A DNA stretch of 64,000 nucleotides, taken from contig CAJQUW010007793.1 in the NCBI GenBank assembly GCA_907163375.1, positions 1-64,000 on the forward strand, in the 5' to 3' direction. A program made the position numbers and the translations under genes. Source of the stretch: Prostheceraeus crozeri. Lineage: Eukaryota > Platyhelminthes > Polycladida > Euryleptidae. This document shows, one piece after another, positions 20,832-32,277 of this stretch. Below the pieces are notes generated by a model. The model saw only the letters and a list, made by a program, of their open reading frames with translations, had not been told where the DNA came from and did no database searches. Each line of letters opens with the position of its first letter. Positions within the stretch are counted from its first letter, which is position 1.

Positions 20832-21944
20832 ATGATTATCTTTCCAGGAGGAAGGGTTGTTGCTGAAAATCAGGCTCCAATGGAAGTTGAAATACCATTA
20901 GTCTACTGCGGTACTCCTATACCGCTGATATTAAATTTGGGTAACCTCAGAATGGCACTAAATGCTCATTTCGAAGATGAATATCTTCGCGAATATAACT
21001 GCATCGCTCTTCCGAGACTTAAATTTGCCCATGGTTTCATTTTCTCATCAAACCTCCTTCTGAATATCGGAAGTGTCATTGTTTTGGTTGCATCAAAATT
21101 GTACAATAACAAAAGATATCTGCAGATCCTTATATTAAACATAGAAGGCCTTATTGTTTGCTTTTCAGTCTTTTATAACTACATTGTCCGTGCACTTGCT
21201 CAACATATATTTACTCGTGCAGAATGTCTCTTTGGTATGTTGCTAATTGGATACTCTTTATCCATGTTTCTTCTTATGCTAATAGGCCTTCTAATCAATT
21301 GTTTCATTGCTGTATTTTTTCCATTGCGCTATAATACCATTTTAACAAAACATCGAATTGCTATCATAAATGCATCATTATCGGCGTTTGCCACTTTGGT
21401 ATTTGTAATCGTTCCATTCTTGTTGTACGGAGTTCTTGACACAAGCCCAATTCCATATTGTAAACTTGAAAATGTGTTACCAAAGACGTACGCCTTGGTC
21501 ACCACTGTCTTGAATTTCATCATTTTATTTGTAATTGCAGTGTTTTGCATCATAATAATATTTGGTGTCATCACAGCATTAATTTCTAGACACAGCCTGG
21601 CTGCAAGCTCACAAGATAAAAATCTCGTGAATGATATTTCAAAAGTTATTACGCGTCTTCTACTAGTGATATTTGCTAATATACTGTGTTGCATGCCTTT
21701 ACATCTGTACACCATGAACAGAATCTTTCCATTCATGAAATGGATTGGATTTCGTGATTCAAGTACATTGTTTGTCGAGGTATCAATGGCATGTTCATGG
21801 ACTATTCCAACACTAAACGTGATTTTGTTTTATATAGGTGATGATGTATTTTATGACAGCTTGAAAAATACATGCTCATGTTTATGTGAAAACCAAAGAA
21901 ATATAGGCAAAAATGCAAGAACAAATATTGTAGTGCGACGCTAG
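20832..21944 (+). CDS. divergent rhodopsin-like G-protein-coupled receptor
   Basis: Encodes 370 residues from the first in-frame ATG (20832). Seven hydrophobic helices are visible at about residues 66-90, 96-119, 133-160, 175-200, 220-252, 273-296 and 312-336. Conserved cysteines sit at about 132 (start of helix 3) and 210 (second extracellular loop). The end of helix 3 reads INCFIAVFFPLRY, aligning with the usual DRYIAVxxPLRY, so the D/ERY triad is replaced by NCF. Helix 6 has CCMP in place of CWxP. The tail has a CSCLC cluster that could be palmitoylated. It should act as a plasma-membrane receptor with unknown ligand. An acceptor-like site (TTATCTTTCCAG at about 20838-20849) lies inside the N-terminus, so an upstream exon may supply a signal peptide and the start is uncertain. 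Confidence 0.82.
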   Translation: MIIFPGGRVVAENQAPMEVEIPLVYCGTPIPLILNLGNLRMALNAHFEDEYLREYNCIALPRLKFAHGFIFSSNLLLNIGSVIVLVASKLYNNKRYLQILILNIEGLIVCFSVFYNYIVRALAQHIFTRAECLFGMLLIGYSLSMFLLMLIGLLINCFIAVFFPLRYNTILTKHRIAIINASLSAFATLVFVIVPFLLYGVLDTSPIPYCKLENVLPKTYALVTTVLNFIILFVIAVFCIIIIFGVITALISRHSLAASSQDKNLVNDISKVITRLLLVIFANILCCMPLHLYTMNRIFPFMKWIGFRDSSTLFVEVSMACSWTIPTLNVILFYIGDDVFYDSLKNTCSCLCENQRNIGKNARTNIVVRR

Positions 21945-22043
21945 ACACAGTACAATTATAAGTGTTTTGCTGCTTGCCTTATGATATAATGCAATGTCTT
22001 GTCATCTTGCAAGCAACTCTAAACTGCATATAGAAATTGGCAG

Positions 22044-22049
22044 AATAAA
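22044..22049 (+). promoter_or_regulatory. polyadenylation signal of the receptor gene
   Basis: AATAAA about 100 bp after the receptor stop codon, at the expected distance and strand. Confidence 0.55.
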
Positions 22050-24299
22050 AGCATAATCAAACGTGCTCATTTTACATGTTTTCTTAAATGCCTTGGTGCT
22101 CTATTAAAGGAACTACCATAAATGATTGACAGAAAGCGGAAAAATTGTGTTAGTGCATGCATTTGAAAATTAGCATGTCCAATAGTGTTATGTCATGTAT
22201 ACCTAAACGTCACTTACAGGTGTGTCTGGTGCCAGCAACAAGCTACAGCTGAAAAATAAGAAGTGATACTGTTCTCTATGAAAAAATAATTTCAATCATA
22301 TAAACGATTCATCAATTCAATATAATCAATCATATATATCAATTCATTCGGTCTTTGTACCAACCCAGCTTTGTTCATTCGATTACTTATGTTTGTTTCC
22401 TCGATTAAAGACCATGGAAGTGCTTGGGAAAATGAGACAGTTCAAAATTATTATGTGCAGAAAAAAGCAACTCACTAGTGTTTAGACCAGCTCTTTTAAT
22501 AAAATGCCTCTAGAAAATACTGTAGACCTGTACAAGTCGTGAAGTTTCAATACACAGTATCTGCATCAGGCGTTCAGTAAAAGATAGGCAAACTCTCTTA
22601 CTTAGCTGTGTGTATCACAGTATTGCAGCATATAACTTTTATAGACAGTCTGATAAAAGAATCTGCCTAAAAACTGGGGATTGGTACCGGTACAGAAATA
22701 TCGGTCTTCTACTTTATAAAGCTCTCAAATTCTTTACTTTGAATTGGCCTTTTAACAACCATTCATCATATGAATAGTGCATCATTTGAGTATCGGCTTG
22801 TTAATCAGAGGGCAGATGAGGGCAATGTGGTACACTTAAGAGAAACTTTTCATTTGTCACCCTTTCCAGTATATTTAATGGCTTTTATGAAATGCTTGCA
22901 CCATCAGCTTTAACTTATTTCAACTATAATATCTGAGAAAACAAACATTTCTTTTATATCAAAATATATCTTTTATAATAAAACGTGACAGGTGTCACAT
23001 ATTACCCTACATGCAGGTTGACAAACATGGAGCACTTAAAGTCAATCAAAACTTCATGTTGAAAAATGATGGAAAACTAAGGTTTTAAGCTTGATATGCA
23101 ATAAGATTAATCACTGACTACTCAATACTCATTCAGTAGTATCATTTATCAAGCATTGCGAAACAAGAAAATCCTATGCTCCCAATCACAATCTATACTT
23201 GAGCAAAGACACCTGTAACAGGACATTTGATCCAATCGATATGAAGCCAATTGCAATAAGCATCTTCATAAAATAAAATAAAATATATTATAAGTATCTT
23301 CTCAGGTGCATAATTTCCAAGTGTCCCATATTACCTACACAGGCCTACCATCATCTCTTATAACTGATGACATAACAGATATGAAAGTACTGTACAAGCG
23401 TTGATTAATGCCGATGAATTAGCTCCTATTCATTGTCTGAAGAACTCAAGTGAATAATGTATCGCAGTGTCGAGAATTGCATTTGCAAAATTGTTACTGT
23501 TCATTTTGAAACCGCTATTTTGTCTTTGTGACTGATTAGTCCCAGTTTTCGTGTTTAGTCAGTGTGTCAGCGCATGTTTTAAAAATCAATAGAGTCATTT
23601 TTCTTACAACGTCAGCTCAAAAAGATCAGAAAATCGACGTCCACTGAAATGCCCGAAAACAGAAACTTCACGGTTTTGTCTTTCAAATGTACCTTCATCG
23701 CATGCAATTTTTCATCCCATGCTTATTTTAAGCAGTCATTCAACTTGACTCTTCGCCATGTTGCACTATGTTCACCTCCACTGTGGAGAAATAAAGAATT
23801 TACAGCACAACGAAATGTGATAATGAATCCTGTTGGTGGCGGATATCGAAAGATCAAATTTCTCAAAAGATAATTATTTTTATTGCATCGTTTTGCTGAA
23901 CGAAATGTCGACAGTGATGGCATACATCTTGATCCCCAGTTCAAGCTAATTAACATTCTGACAAAAACAAGACTGCGATTGCAATAAAATTATGCTCGCC
24001 ATTTTATTTCATAAAGGAAAATCGGTCTCGAAGCGAATTGAGCTGTTCGATTTTTTTCAAGAGAACAATTTACCGCTGAGATAATCTAGCTATCGTGAAC
24101 GCCTCCATGTGCTGCACATACACGACGTTTCATTTCAATATATCTTCTCTTTCCTGAAACGGATGCAGAACGCAAAAAATGCGTCTGCTCGCTTTGTATT
24201 TTCTGCGAGTCGCAATGAAGGCATTGGAATGGTTTCGATGACATAAGGTAAATGTTCCGGGCTTCAACCTTCCCCGAGCTCAGTGGACTACCTTGAACC
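22050..24299. other. no gene recognised
   Basis: More than 2 kb of AT-rich DNA. Open frames at 23649-23873 and 23723-23956 lie opposite each other and resemble nothing that I know. Confidence 0.45.
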
Positions 24300-24660
24300 T
24301 TTTCAGAACTGACGCTGGCACCTGCAATAGTTCCCTATATTGTTGGGGCACTCGGGAGTCTCACGATTGACTGTGTCTCCGACACTTGCGGCAAAACCTG
24401 GTTGGTATACCACTCTCCAGTAACAGTGAGCTGATGCATGAATGACATCGTGGCCAGATGACCAGTGTTCGTGACAAAAACAACCGCCGTCCGCTTGGCC
24501 ACACATCGGTCACGCCGGAATTCGAGGGATGCCGATTCACCAACGGGTTTCCATTGAGCCATTCAGCGGATTGTTGTTTCATCTCTGGATCGAAACTGTA
24601 TACGCAGAACGCATCACCAGAGACGATGCTCTCAACATCAATGGACCGTTTAATCTAGTC
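24300..24660 (-). pseudogene. mariner (D34D-type) transposase fragment
   Basis: Minus-strand translation, spread over more than one frame, gives YSFDPEMKQQSAEW followed by LTVTGEWYTNQVLP. These are the signature blocks after the first catalytic aspartate of mariner transposases (E-T-K-Q-Q-S-x-E-W ... I-T-G-E-Y-Y). Frames are broken several times and the ends are missing. It is a different mariner lineage from the DUF4817-type element at 5784. Confidence 0.6.
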
Positions 24661-25439
24661 AACATGCTGCGACACCCTAGTCACCCTACCCGCTTTCTGA
24701 CCCTGGTTGAGTCGATAGGATATCCAAACTAATTTAGATATACATTAGCTTGCTTTTTGCAGGTTTGTGGTGGGTATGGATATCCACAGAAATTCCCATG
24801 GACTGACGGATGGATATCGAAATGTTTGAAATATCCATAGATGTGGTGGAGATTTCGTGAATGTACAACTCCAAAATGGCTCCAATATGGCTTTGGCGCT
24901 GTTGATGGTGGTAGAGCCCAACAAGACATTCTAAAATTCGCCCTTTGATCATTTTTCTTGTAGAACAGATAAAGACAACAGGAACACCTACAGACACTTT
25001 CTCCTATACTTTGTGAGGTGTCCCGGTTTTGGTTGACAAAACATCTGGTCACCTTGACTAGTGGTCGCATCGAACATAGAAACTTGAAATGAGGCTGGAC
25101 GTCGACTGAGGTAACACATTCGTATTTTTTATCAATCTGAGTTCTATTTTTTCGATTGCTATGACACATCACTTGATGCGACTTGACACGCTTCCATCAA
25201 CTTGAATGAGAGGCTACAGATGTCGATAGCCACGTGATGTTGATGTAGTTTTCTTGTGACTCAATATTGCAAGGTGGCAGAACTGAATTTCAGTGATTAC
25301 TTTCAAGTAGAAGTCTAATCTGACGAAGACTATCTTTAACTTGTTTGATTAGACATAATCGCTTTGTATGCATGTAGTTTTCCATGAATGATTGTCCTGC
25401 ATGGTTCTACAGACTTCACTTCAGGATAGAACACTTTCT
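24661..25439. other. no gene recognised
   Basis: The minus-strand frame at 24729-25172 is long for the region (147 codons) but has no recognised motif or splice context. Confidence 0.4.
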
Positions 25440-26185
25440 GATCTCAAATTGGATGTCATTTCAGTGAGATAATTGTGTAAACTGGTCGAATGTTAATAAG
25501 CTTCCCCTCAATATATCAAAATGTAAAGTGCTTGATATTGTTACGAAAGGAAATTTTGTTCCTAATTCAATTGCAACTTCTGACGGTCTGTTGGAGTCTG
25601 TGCTCGAGATGAAAATTTTGGTAGTTGCTCTTTTCTCCAGTTTGAGATGGAACACTCATATTCAGCAAACTATAATAGGCATCTCAAAGAATTTATATTA
25701 TCCGTAACCTGAGGCACAGTGGTTGTCCATCGGATCCGATTTTTAAGACATACACGCATGCATATTTTATCCGATCTGTATTAGTTTGTGCTTTTCCGTG
25801 TTTCTGCAATCTATAGTCGTATTTATTTGATGGGCTTTTTGAAAGTTGAGAATAGAGTTATTCGTGTCATTGGTGCTGACTTTTCTTACTTTGATTTAGT
25901 CACTTCTGCGAATGCAATTTGTGAAAAGTTATTCAAAAACATTGAACCTGATCACCAGCATCCTCTTAGATACATTTTTCTGGAACAGAATGTAACGAGC
26001 ATAAGAATTCTTGCATTACTAAGTAGCCTACTGTAGATCTAGCCAGTAATATGTGCAATTTAGCTAGCTGCAGAGAAACGAGCCCAAACTGTTTGTTTAA
26101 GAGACCAAGGATTAACCTTCAGAAACATTGCAAGAGACTTAAACTTAAAAGGCTTCCTGCAGGATCTACACTCTTCGCCACCTAA
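25440..26185 (+). mobile_element. LINE fragment (end of reverse transcriptase ORF)
   Basis: Broken plus-strand frames read ISKCKVLDIVTKGNFVPNS, SSLRWNTHIQQTI, SAIYSRIYLM and NRVIRVIGA, the usual order of the thumb and C-terminal region of Jockey/CR1/L2-type LINE reverse transcriptases (KCK, W-x-x-H, then the Y-x-S-I-L-x-Y-A-x-x-x-W-like region). The upstream part is lost: a 5'-truncated, decayed insertion. Confidence 0.6.
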
Positions 26186-26752
26186 AACCTTTCATGAATG
26201 TGACGCAATTGTGTGATATATATTATTCATGTAGCCTATTCGCAGCATCTTGGAATATTGCGCACCTTTATTTACAAGCCTAGCTGCTCGGGATGTTCAA
26301 AAAATGGAGAAAGTACAATCGCGTTGCCACAAAATAATATGTGGATCATCCTTGTGCCAGTGTTCTGCGTTCATTCCATTAGAGTACAGGCGAGCTGTGC
26401 CGGGTTTTCGGTTGTTCAGCACCTTGGTTGAGGATCCTTCACATCCTCTTCATCACATGTCCCCATCCGTCCTATCATACTCGGTAAAATTTTCGATTCC
26501 GTTGTGCAGATCAGTTCGTCGTAGCAAATCATTCATTGTATCCATGGCATAACTAGCAAACAGTGGTTTTCGTGTTTAAGTTCTTATTTCAAGTTACATA
26601 TGAACCGACCCCAACTGACAAGTCTTTTGTATGACTAGCATTTCTGGTGTTATTTCTTTTGTTCCTTGTTACTTTGTATTGATCGACTTACTTCATTGTG
26701 TAATTGTAGTCAGCCTCACGATTATCATTATTGAGGCGTATGATCAATAAAA
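26186..26752 (+). mobile_element. second LINE 3' fragment with tail
   Basis: An open stretch to 26552 has ILEYCAPLFTSLAARDVQKM, PLEYRRAVPGFRLFSTLV and DPSHPLHH, clearly related to the C-terminus of the LINE at 44.5-52.1 kb (ILEYATPLFTNLSKLSEIEI and PLAYRRKTIGYKLFEQIV). After it come about 200 bp of 3' UTR with CACGATTATCATTATTGAGG, paralleled at 52.05 kb, and an (ATT)n-like tail. It is a 5'-truncated copy. Confidence 0.7.
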
Positions 26753-27318
26753 CGTTATTATTATTATCATTAATATTTCTTTATTATAATATCAAAAAAG
26801 CCTTTATTAGCATTAAAACACAAAAACAGGAAAGCAAAGTAAATCAAAAGTCAGTACAAGTCGGGAAGTGCAGCTCCGGGTGCCGGAAGGGTCTCAAGAA
26901 TGCATGCCCAGTTCCCTATTTGAATGGCAATAGCGAGGCGTTGGCGCAAGTAAAGCCATGCGCCTTTCTCGCCGGTCTTTGCGGCAATACGGCTTCCAAG
27001 TTTCCTCAGAAAGGAGAATGTCTGTTCTCCGTAAGCACCGTAGGTTTCTGCGGATACGGGCTGGAATGCGAAGTCCTCATAGAGGTCACAGTATTTCACC
27101 GACTTTCTCTTCTCCACCGCTGTCGCCACTGATCTGCCACTTGAAGTCGTACAGCTCCAGGATTTCGCGGATGGATGTGCACACGTGACATCCCACGCGA
27201 TCGGCTTTCCGAGCTCCCACGGGGACAGGCTGATGCCGTCCGGCTTCAGGTTCTTATCCAGCAGCAGTCCAGTAGGCTCCAGCATAGTGGGCAGCTGGAT
27301 GGAGTGCATCGCCTGGTC
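26753..27318 (-). mobile_element. LINE tail with restriction-like endonuclease fold
   Basis: The minus-strand frame ending at 27309 reads LKPDGISLSPWELGKPIAWD followed by VTCAHP, later VEKRKSVKYCDLYEDFAFQP and ETYGAYGEQTFSFLRKLG. The spaced PD ... WDVT ... AxxKxxKY pattern is a PD-(D/E)XK nuclease core, as at the C-terminus of several LINE proteins. The 3' tail (AT-rich, TTA repeats) meets the tail of the plus-strand LINE at about 26750, so the two are tail to tail. The rest of the ORF is missing. Confidence 0.55.
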
Positions 27319-27324
27319 CTACAC

Positions 27325-27780
27325 CTTAATATAATATTATTAATATATATTTTTTTGGTACACGACTCTTACGAGCCGGAGCATTTCTCAAGATCTCGGA
27401 ATCCTAACAGGATTCAGGGAGATCTAGAGTTCGTCTGAGAAGATAGGCACTGCCAAGCAGGGCGGCCTTCTGCAACTGAGGTACATGATGGTGTCCGGGT
27501 ATTTCTTTCAGGTACTTTGTAAAGTTACCTGTGTGGGCCCCAAGTGCTCCGATCACTACAGGGATACACTTCGTCCTGATATTCCACAACTTCTGCACTT
27601 CCATTTTCAGGTCTTGGTATTTCGTGATTTTCTCCTTTTCTTTATTGCATATATTCCGGTCTTCTGGGACTGCTATATCTATTACAACTCCGGTCTTCTT
27701 CTCTTTGTCAACTACCACTATGTCCGGCCTTCTTGCAGTGATCCTTCTGTCAGTTCTTATCTCAAAATAAGAATAATTAT
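27325..27780 (-). mobile_element. second LINE tail with restriction-like endonuclease fold, other lineage
   Basis: The minus-strand frame includes RRPDIVVVDKEKKTGVVIDI followed by AVPEDRNI and YQDLKMEVQKLW, then QKAALLGSAYLLRRTLDL: again a PD-(D/E)XK arrangement (PD, then D-I-A-V-P) and the conserved end of many invertebrate LINE polyproteins. The 3' end has an AT-rich tail at about 27325-27358. The 5' edge is a run of AAT repeats at 27768-27785, beyond which the frame continues into unrelated sequence. Confidence 0.6.
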
Positions 27781-27839
27781 TATTATTAAACGCATCCTTG
27801 GTGCAGTACAACGAACACTGTCTCGATTCAGTGAAAGTA

Positions 27840-28705
27840 AATTCTTCGGGAGCCGTCGAAGATCTGGCTGACCTCGTATGACAACTTTGCAAACTGACAG
27901 AATGATTCATAGACTTAGTGTTGCTAAACCGTTTGCATCGAGTACTTTATTCGCACTCAGCCAGCTTCCATCCCAGAGTGTCTGTAGCATAAAAACAATT
28001 CGCCGTCGCTTGCAAACACAGTTTAATCTTCCTGCCAAACGTCCATCCAGAAAACCTCGACTTTCAAAGAAGGTCATCAAGGATCGAGTTCAATTCTGTG
28101 AAGCTCACCAACATTGGACAAGAGAAGATTGGTGTCAAATCATGTTCTCAGATGAGACAGTCGTGAAACAGTTCAATTCTAATGCTCAGTTTGTCCGAAG
28201 ACCGCCGAAATCCTGATTTGATTCCTTCAAATTCTCTCCCAAAAGTAAAACAGTGCTTTCCATTATGATATGAGGTGCCATTACAGCCAATGGAAGAGCG
28301 GGAATATGGCTGATAACATAAGATACAATAATCAATGCCAAAACGTACATTGAAATTCTTCGAGAAAAGCTTCCTGTTCACTTTAACATTCGGAATTGTA
28401 GTATATTTCAACACGATGGCGCTCCTTGGCATACGGTAAAATGTGATAAAGCATGGCTTTAATCGGAAGGTATCCCTGTACTGGAAAAGTGGCCTGGATC
28501 ATCATCAGACTTAAATCCCATCGAATATGTGTGGAGTACAATGAAAAGGAAGATCGCCTCATACTACATAGCATCTCTCTTGGATTTACGCTAAAAGATT
28601 CTCCGCATGTGGACTCAAGATATTGCACCGGAATACTGCAGAACATTGGTCAAGACCATGCCTGCTCACATTTCTGGTGTGTCAAAGGCGAAAGGTCAGC
28701 ATACT
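27840..28705 (+). pseudogene. Tc1 transposase pseudogene (DD-E type)
   Basis: The first frame (to 28216) carries the second HTH part (MTTLQTDRMIHRLS ... IKTIRRRL) and FSDETVVKQF, the first catalytic aspartate. Interrupted frames then give FQHDGAPWHTVKCDKAWL (second aspartate) and SSSDLNPIEYVW (terminal glutamate), about 35 residues apart. Stops and shifts interrupt the catalytic domain, so this copy is dead. TIRs were not found. Confidence 0.8.
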
Positions 28706-29443
28706 AAATATTAGCTGTGTATATGTATGATAAATTATGCTGTATCGCATGATATTCTGTCAAGGAGTGTTGTATGTAACAACACGATAAATAGAATTAA
28801 ACTCAGGGATTTAATGAAAAATTGCTTTGTATTCAGACTTTTGACCAGGATGATACCTTGTTTTCATTGTCACATGAACAGTCAGAGTAGAAGTCTTCAG
28901 TTATTCATCCTTCATCACTTTCACATCTAAAACAGCAGCAACATGCTTCGCTGCATATACTGAGACAAATCCTGACTGAGTCACAGCATTTCTCGTGCTA
29001 TTTTGACGACATCAGCGACGTTATTGGTCATTCCACGTCCGGAATGCCATAAACTCACTTGAGTCAACCTCCAGTCTACTGACCAGTCTATCTAAACTCC
29101 TTCAGAGCTTAAATGGCTCACAATCCATGCGAGAATCAACCAACGCCTAGTGACTATTGTCAGCAAGTGACTTATGTATATATAGCACCTGCGCACCTGA
29201 AGAATTAATCTCTGTCCCAAGTAAACCTCATCGTTCTCGTCTACGCTCGATCACTTCCTCGGACCTCGTCATCCTTTACCTGCGTCATCTGCTGATACTC
29301 GCGCATGAAAAGCGTTACTGGAGCCCTTGAAGAATCAAAGTAACTATGATGCTTTTAATCCGTCTATTGAAAGCGCACTACCTATCAATGACTTCTTTTA
29401 TTGTCTGCTTCATTGGATCTGTTTGTCTGTCTTTTGTGCATAT
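28706..29443. other. no gene recognised; distal 5' flank of the P450 gene
   Basis: No coding motif seen. This may include P450 regulatory DNA. Confidence 0.4.
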
Positions 29444-29612
29444 TAATCACATGATTATGTATAGAGCCATTTACATAACTTAGACTTAGTTATAGTTTAT
29501 TTAAGTCAACCAACTAAATAGACAGAGGAGTGCCATCATCACAGTCAGTTTGCAATTCATATCACAAAAAATTGTTAATCACATAATTACGTAGAAAGTC
29601 TTTTACAGAAGT
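29444..29612 (+). promoter_or_regulatory. duplicated ~40 bp segment upstream of the P450
   Basis: A unit of the form TTAATCACATGATTATGTA followed by a variant of GAGCCATTTACATAA occurs at 29444-29482 and again, diverged, at 29574-29612. A third version lies at the matching place upstream of the second P450 (about 41960-41998). Its preservation at both loci suggests promoter or 5' UTR function, but no known factor site was identified. Confidence 0.4.
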
Positions 29613-29661
29613 CATCCAAACTATTCAAGTCAGTCAAAGCAATACTTTTCCAATAATCAGA

Positions 29662-31185
29662 ATGGTCAACGCAACAACAGATCTACTAAATACTGGTCCC
29701 ATCCATACGTTGACTTTAATGTCGACAGCAGCAGTCAGTCTTCTCCTTATCTGGGTCATCAAAAGCCTCTCTGACTCAAAGAGATATCCACGTGGTCCAT
29801 GGGGATTTCCAATACTTGGTCATCTGCCACTCTTCACCTCACAGCCTCATCTCAAGCTAACGAAATGGGCCGACATCTTCGGCTCCGTATATCGTATCAA
29901 AATGGGCAGTCGACTTACGATTGTTATCAACGGCTACGATGCAGTTAAAGATGCACTTGTTAATCAATCAGACGACTTTGCTGCACGACCTGATTTCTAT
30001 TCACTTCAATTCATTAGAGATGGAAAATCTCTGTCTTTCGGCAAATATGGTCCTCAGTGGAAAGTGCACAAATCTCTTGCACGAAACGCTCTCGCCATGT
30101 TTACTCAGAAGAGAGTGCAACAGCTAGAAAGTCATGTTGTTGATGAAGCTGACATCATAACCGGAGAACTGCTAGCATCCAAAGAGTCCATGGATCCAAA
30201 ACAAAGCATTCATATAGCCGCAACCTCAATCGTATTCTCAATCTGCTTCGAAGAGGGTCTTAACATTAGAGAGAATAAAAGGTTTCTTGAAGTTTTGAGA
30301 AATCTAGATGATTTTTCGAGAATAGTAGGCGCTGGTGGAAATCCAATTGACGCAATGCCTTGGACTCTGCCATTTTTGAAGTGGAAAATGAAGTCATACA
30401 TTTCACTAATGTACTCATATGATGGCATAAACGAAGTGATTCAAACAGAGCTGAGAGAGACAAGGACTCCACATGAGCCTCGTAATCTGTCTGATGCTCT
30501 CTTTGATATCATTGATGAAATGGGAGAGGCAAAGCTAAATGAGAGTGGACTTACTTCTGAGCAGATTGCATCTACCGCAGGTGATGTAATAGGCGCTGGG
30601 CAAACCACTACCGTCAGTTTTCTTACTTGGGCTCTCCTATATATGGTGGAATTTCCAGAGGTTCAAGAACGTGTTCATGCTGAAATCGATCGAGAGATAG
30701 GCCCCAACGTATGTCCTCGCTATGAACACCGACACAGAATGCCATATTGCGAGGCAGTTGTCTTTGAAACATTGAGATACAGTGTGGCATTACCATTTCT
30801 TCTGCCGCATGCAACGACGAGAGATTGCACATTCCATGGCTTCGAAATTCCTGAAGGTGCTCTTGTATTCTTCAATATGTACAGTGTCACGAGAGACGAG
30901 AGGATTTGGGATGATCCTCACAAATTTGATCCAATGAGATTCATTGACCCAAAAACTGGTTTAATTGACCGCAACAAGACTGAACAAGCAATCATATTTG
31001 GAATGGGGAAACGACGATGCTTAGGAGAATTCCTTGGTAGATTGGAGAGTTTTATATTCTTTGTTCGTTTATTACAACGGTGCAAGTTCTCAAAAGTAGA
31101 TGGTGAGAATTATAGAATTGATGGAATATTTGGCCTGGCATTGGATCCGCATCCGTATAGAGTTGCCACTGAATTAAGGGGATGA
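29662..31185 (+). CDS. cytochrome P450, clan 2-like microsomal monooxygenase, intact
   Basis: 507 residues, the normal length for a microsomal P450, in one exon. An N-terminal membrane anchor (about residues 15-36) is followed by the hinge PRGPWGFPILGHLP (43-56). Helix C has WKVHKSLA; the ETLR of helix K is at 369-372; the PMRF block at 424-427; and the haem loop FGMGKRRCLG at 446-455 with Cys453 as haem ligand. Helix I reads GAGQTTT (311-317): the threonine that shuttles protons is present, but the acidic residue before it is Thr. The overall pattern is closest to the CYP1/CYP2/CYP17 clan; substrate unknown, action expected at the ER with NADPH-P450 reductase. The ATG at 29662 gives the anchor directly. 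A near-identical broken copy lies at 42048. Confidence 0.95.
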   Translation: MVNATTDLLNTGPIHTLTLMSTAAVSLLLIWVIKSLSDSKRYPRGPWGFPILGHLPLFTSQPHLKLTKWADIFGSVYRIKMGSRLTIVINGYDAVKDALVNQSDDFAARPDFYSLQFIRDGKSLSFGKYGPQWKVHKSLARNALAMFTQKRVQQLESHVVDEADIITGELLASKESMDPKQSIHIAATSIVFSICFEEGLNIRENKRFLEVLRNLDDFSRIVGAGGNPIDAMPWTLPFLKWKMKSYISLMYSYDGINEVIQTELRETRTPHEPRNLSDALFDIIDEMGEAKLNESGLTSEQIASTAGDVIGAGQTTTVSFLTWALLYMVEFPEVQERVHAEIDREIGPNVCPRYEHRHRMPYCEAVVFETLRYSVALPFLLPHATTRDCTFHGFEIPEGALVFFNMYSVTRDERIWDDPHKFDPMRFIDPKTGLIDRNKTEQAIIFGMGKRRCLGEFLGRLESFIFFVRLLQRCKFSKVDGENYRIDGIFGLALDPHPYRVATELRG

Positions 31186-32277
31186 ATCAACAGATTTAAT
31201 CCGAACTAGATATTATTGCATATAGTCTTGTATAATTGTGAACTCTGCTAGTAGTCCGCTCTTTTTGCCTTGCACACATACAATATTCGGGTGCGTGTTG
31301 TGAGTTCGAAGGTCGGGCATTCTTCATATTCATAAAAGACTCCACTGCGTTCCTCCATAATCTGATTGTCAAAATAATGAGAGTAAGTCATGCATTAATT
31401 TTCGGAAGCAAGTCGTCCTGCAACTTTTGCCATTAGTATATTCGTGTAATTTGTACTACTTGCATTTTAATTTTGCTTGGATTATATTTGTGATCAATCT
31501 TTTTCCATCCTAATGAAATATACGATATGATTTATGTTATTACTTCTACTCTGAAGCATCTGGTATATGCCATCTATACGCCAACAACGGAAAAACCACA
31601 TGAAAGTTAATGGATGCAAGAAGGCCTTTCTTTTCTTAGACATTAATGGACCCTAAATGAAATAATGAACATGTTGAACTGTTGCTGTACTGGTTTAAAG
31701 TATTGTTTACTCCTACTGTCCGCCTGTACTGAGATTTTTTGATGCTCTTCATTGACTTCAAACAATGAAGCAGGCCATGTCGATGTCACGTCGTTACAAA
31801 ACTTTGTCATCTTCGCCTTTGACAGTACGACGATCTACATGTACATAACGTCACATTTCTTATCATTCTCTCTCTCTCTTGTCCCTTTAACTGAGTTGAT
31901 ATAGTTATCAAACCAATCCGGTCCTCCGACAAAGACAGTTTTTTCATTTGGCTTTCTAACCAAGAGGGAAGGAATGAGCGGAACTTGCTGTGGATTCTTT
32001 CACAGCTCTATCTCTCTCCCCTCTGAGTATGCGATCAACCGTTAGCTTCTGTCAAACAATAGCTCGAGTCTGATTGGCAATTGCAATACGTTGTCATAGA
32101 GAAGGGGAATCATTGCCAGAATATTTCACAGATCTGTCTAAATGCGGTCAAATTGCTTATCAGGTAAAGAAGATGTACGTTGAGATATTTTTTAAAACAC
32201 TTCGAACGGTGCTCAGAATGCTGGAGAGTGAAAACTTATTTTCGAATGCCAAGATACTTGAGGGGATTATGTATTAA
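31186..32277. other. no gene recognised
   Basis: P450 3' flank with a short TC-rich run near 31867-31882; no coding features supported. Confidence 0.4.

Noticed and set aside
21329-21736. 135-codon minus-strand frame inside the receptor gene.
   Set aside because: Antisense shadow of the receptor coding sequence.
24729-25172. 147-codon minus-strand frame.
   Set aside because: No motif, no splice context and overlapping alternative frame; length alone is weak evidence.
27485-27871. 128-codon plus-strand frame.
   Set aside because: Antisense of the LINE endonuclease-like tail, which has recognisable motifs on the other strand.
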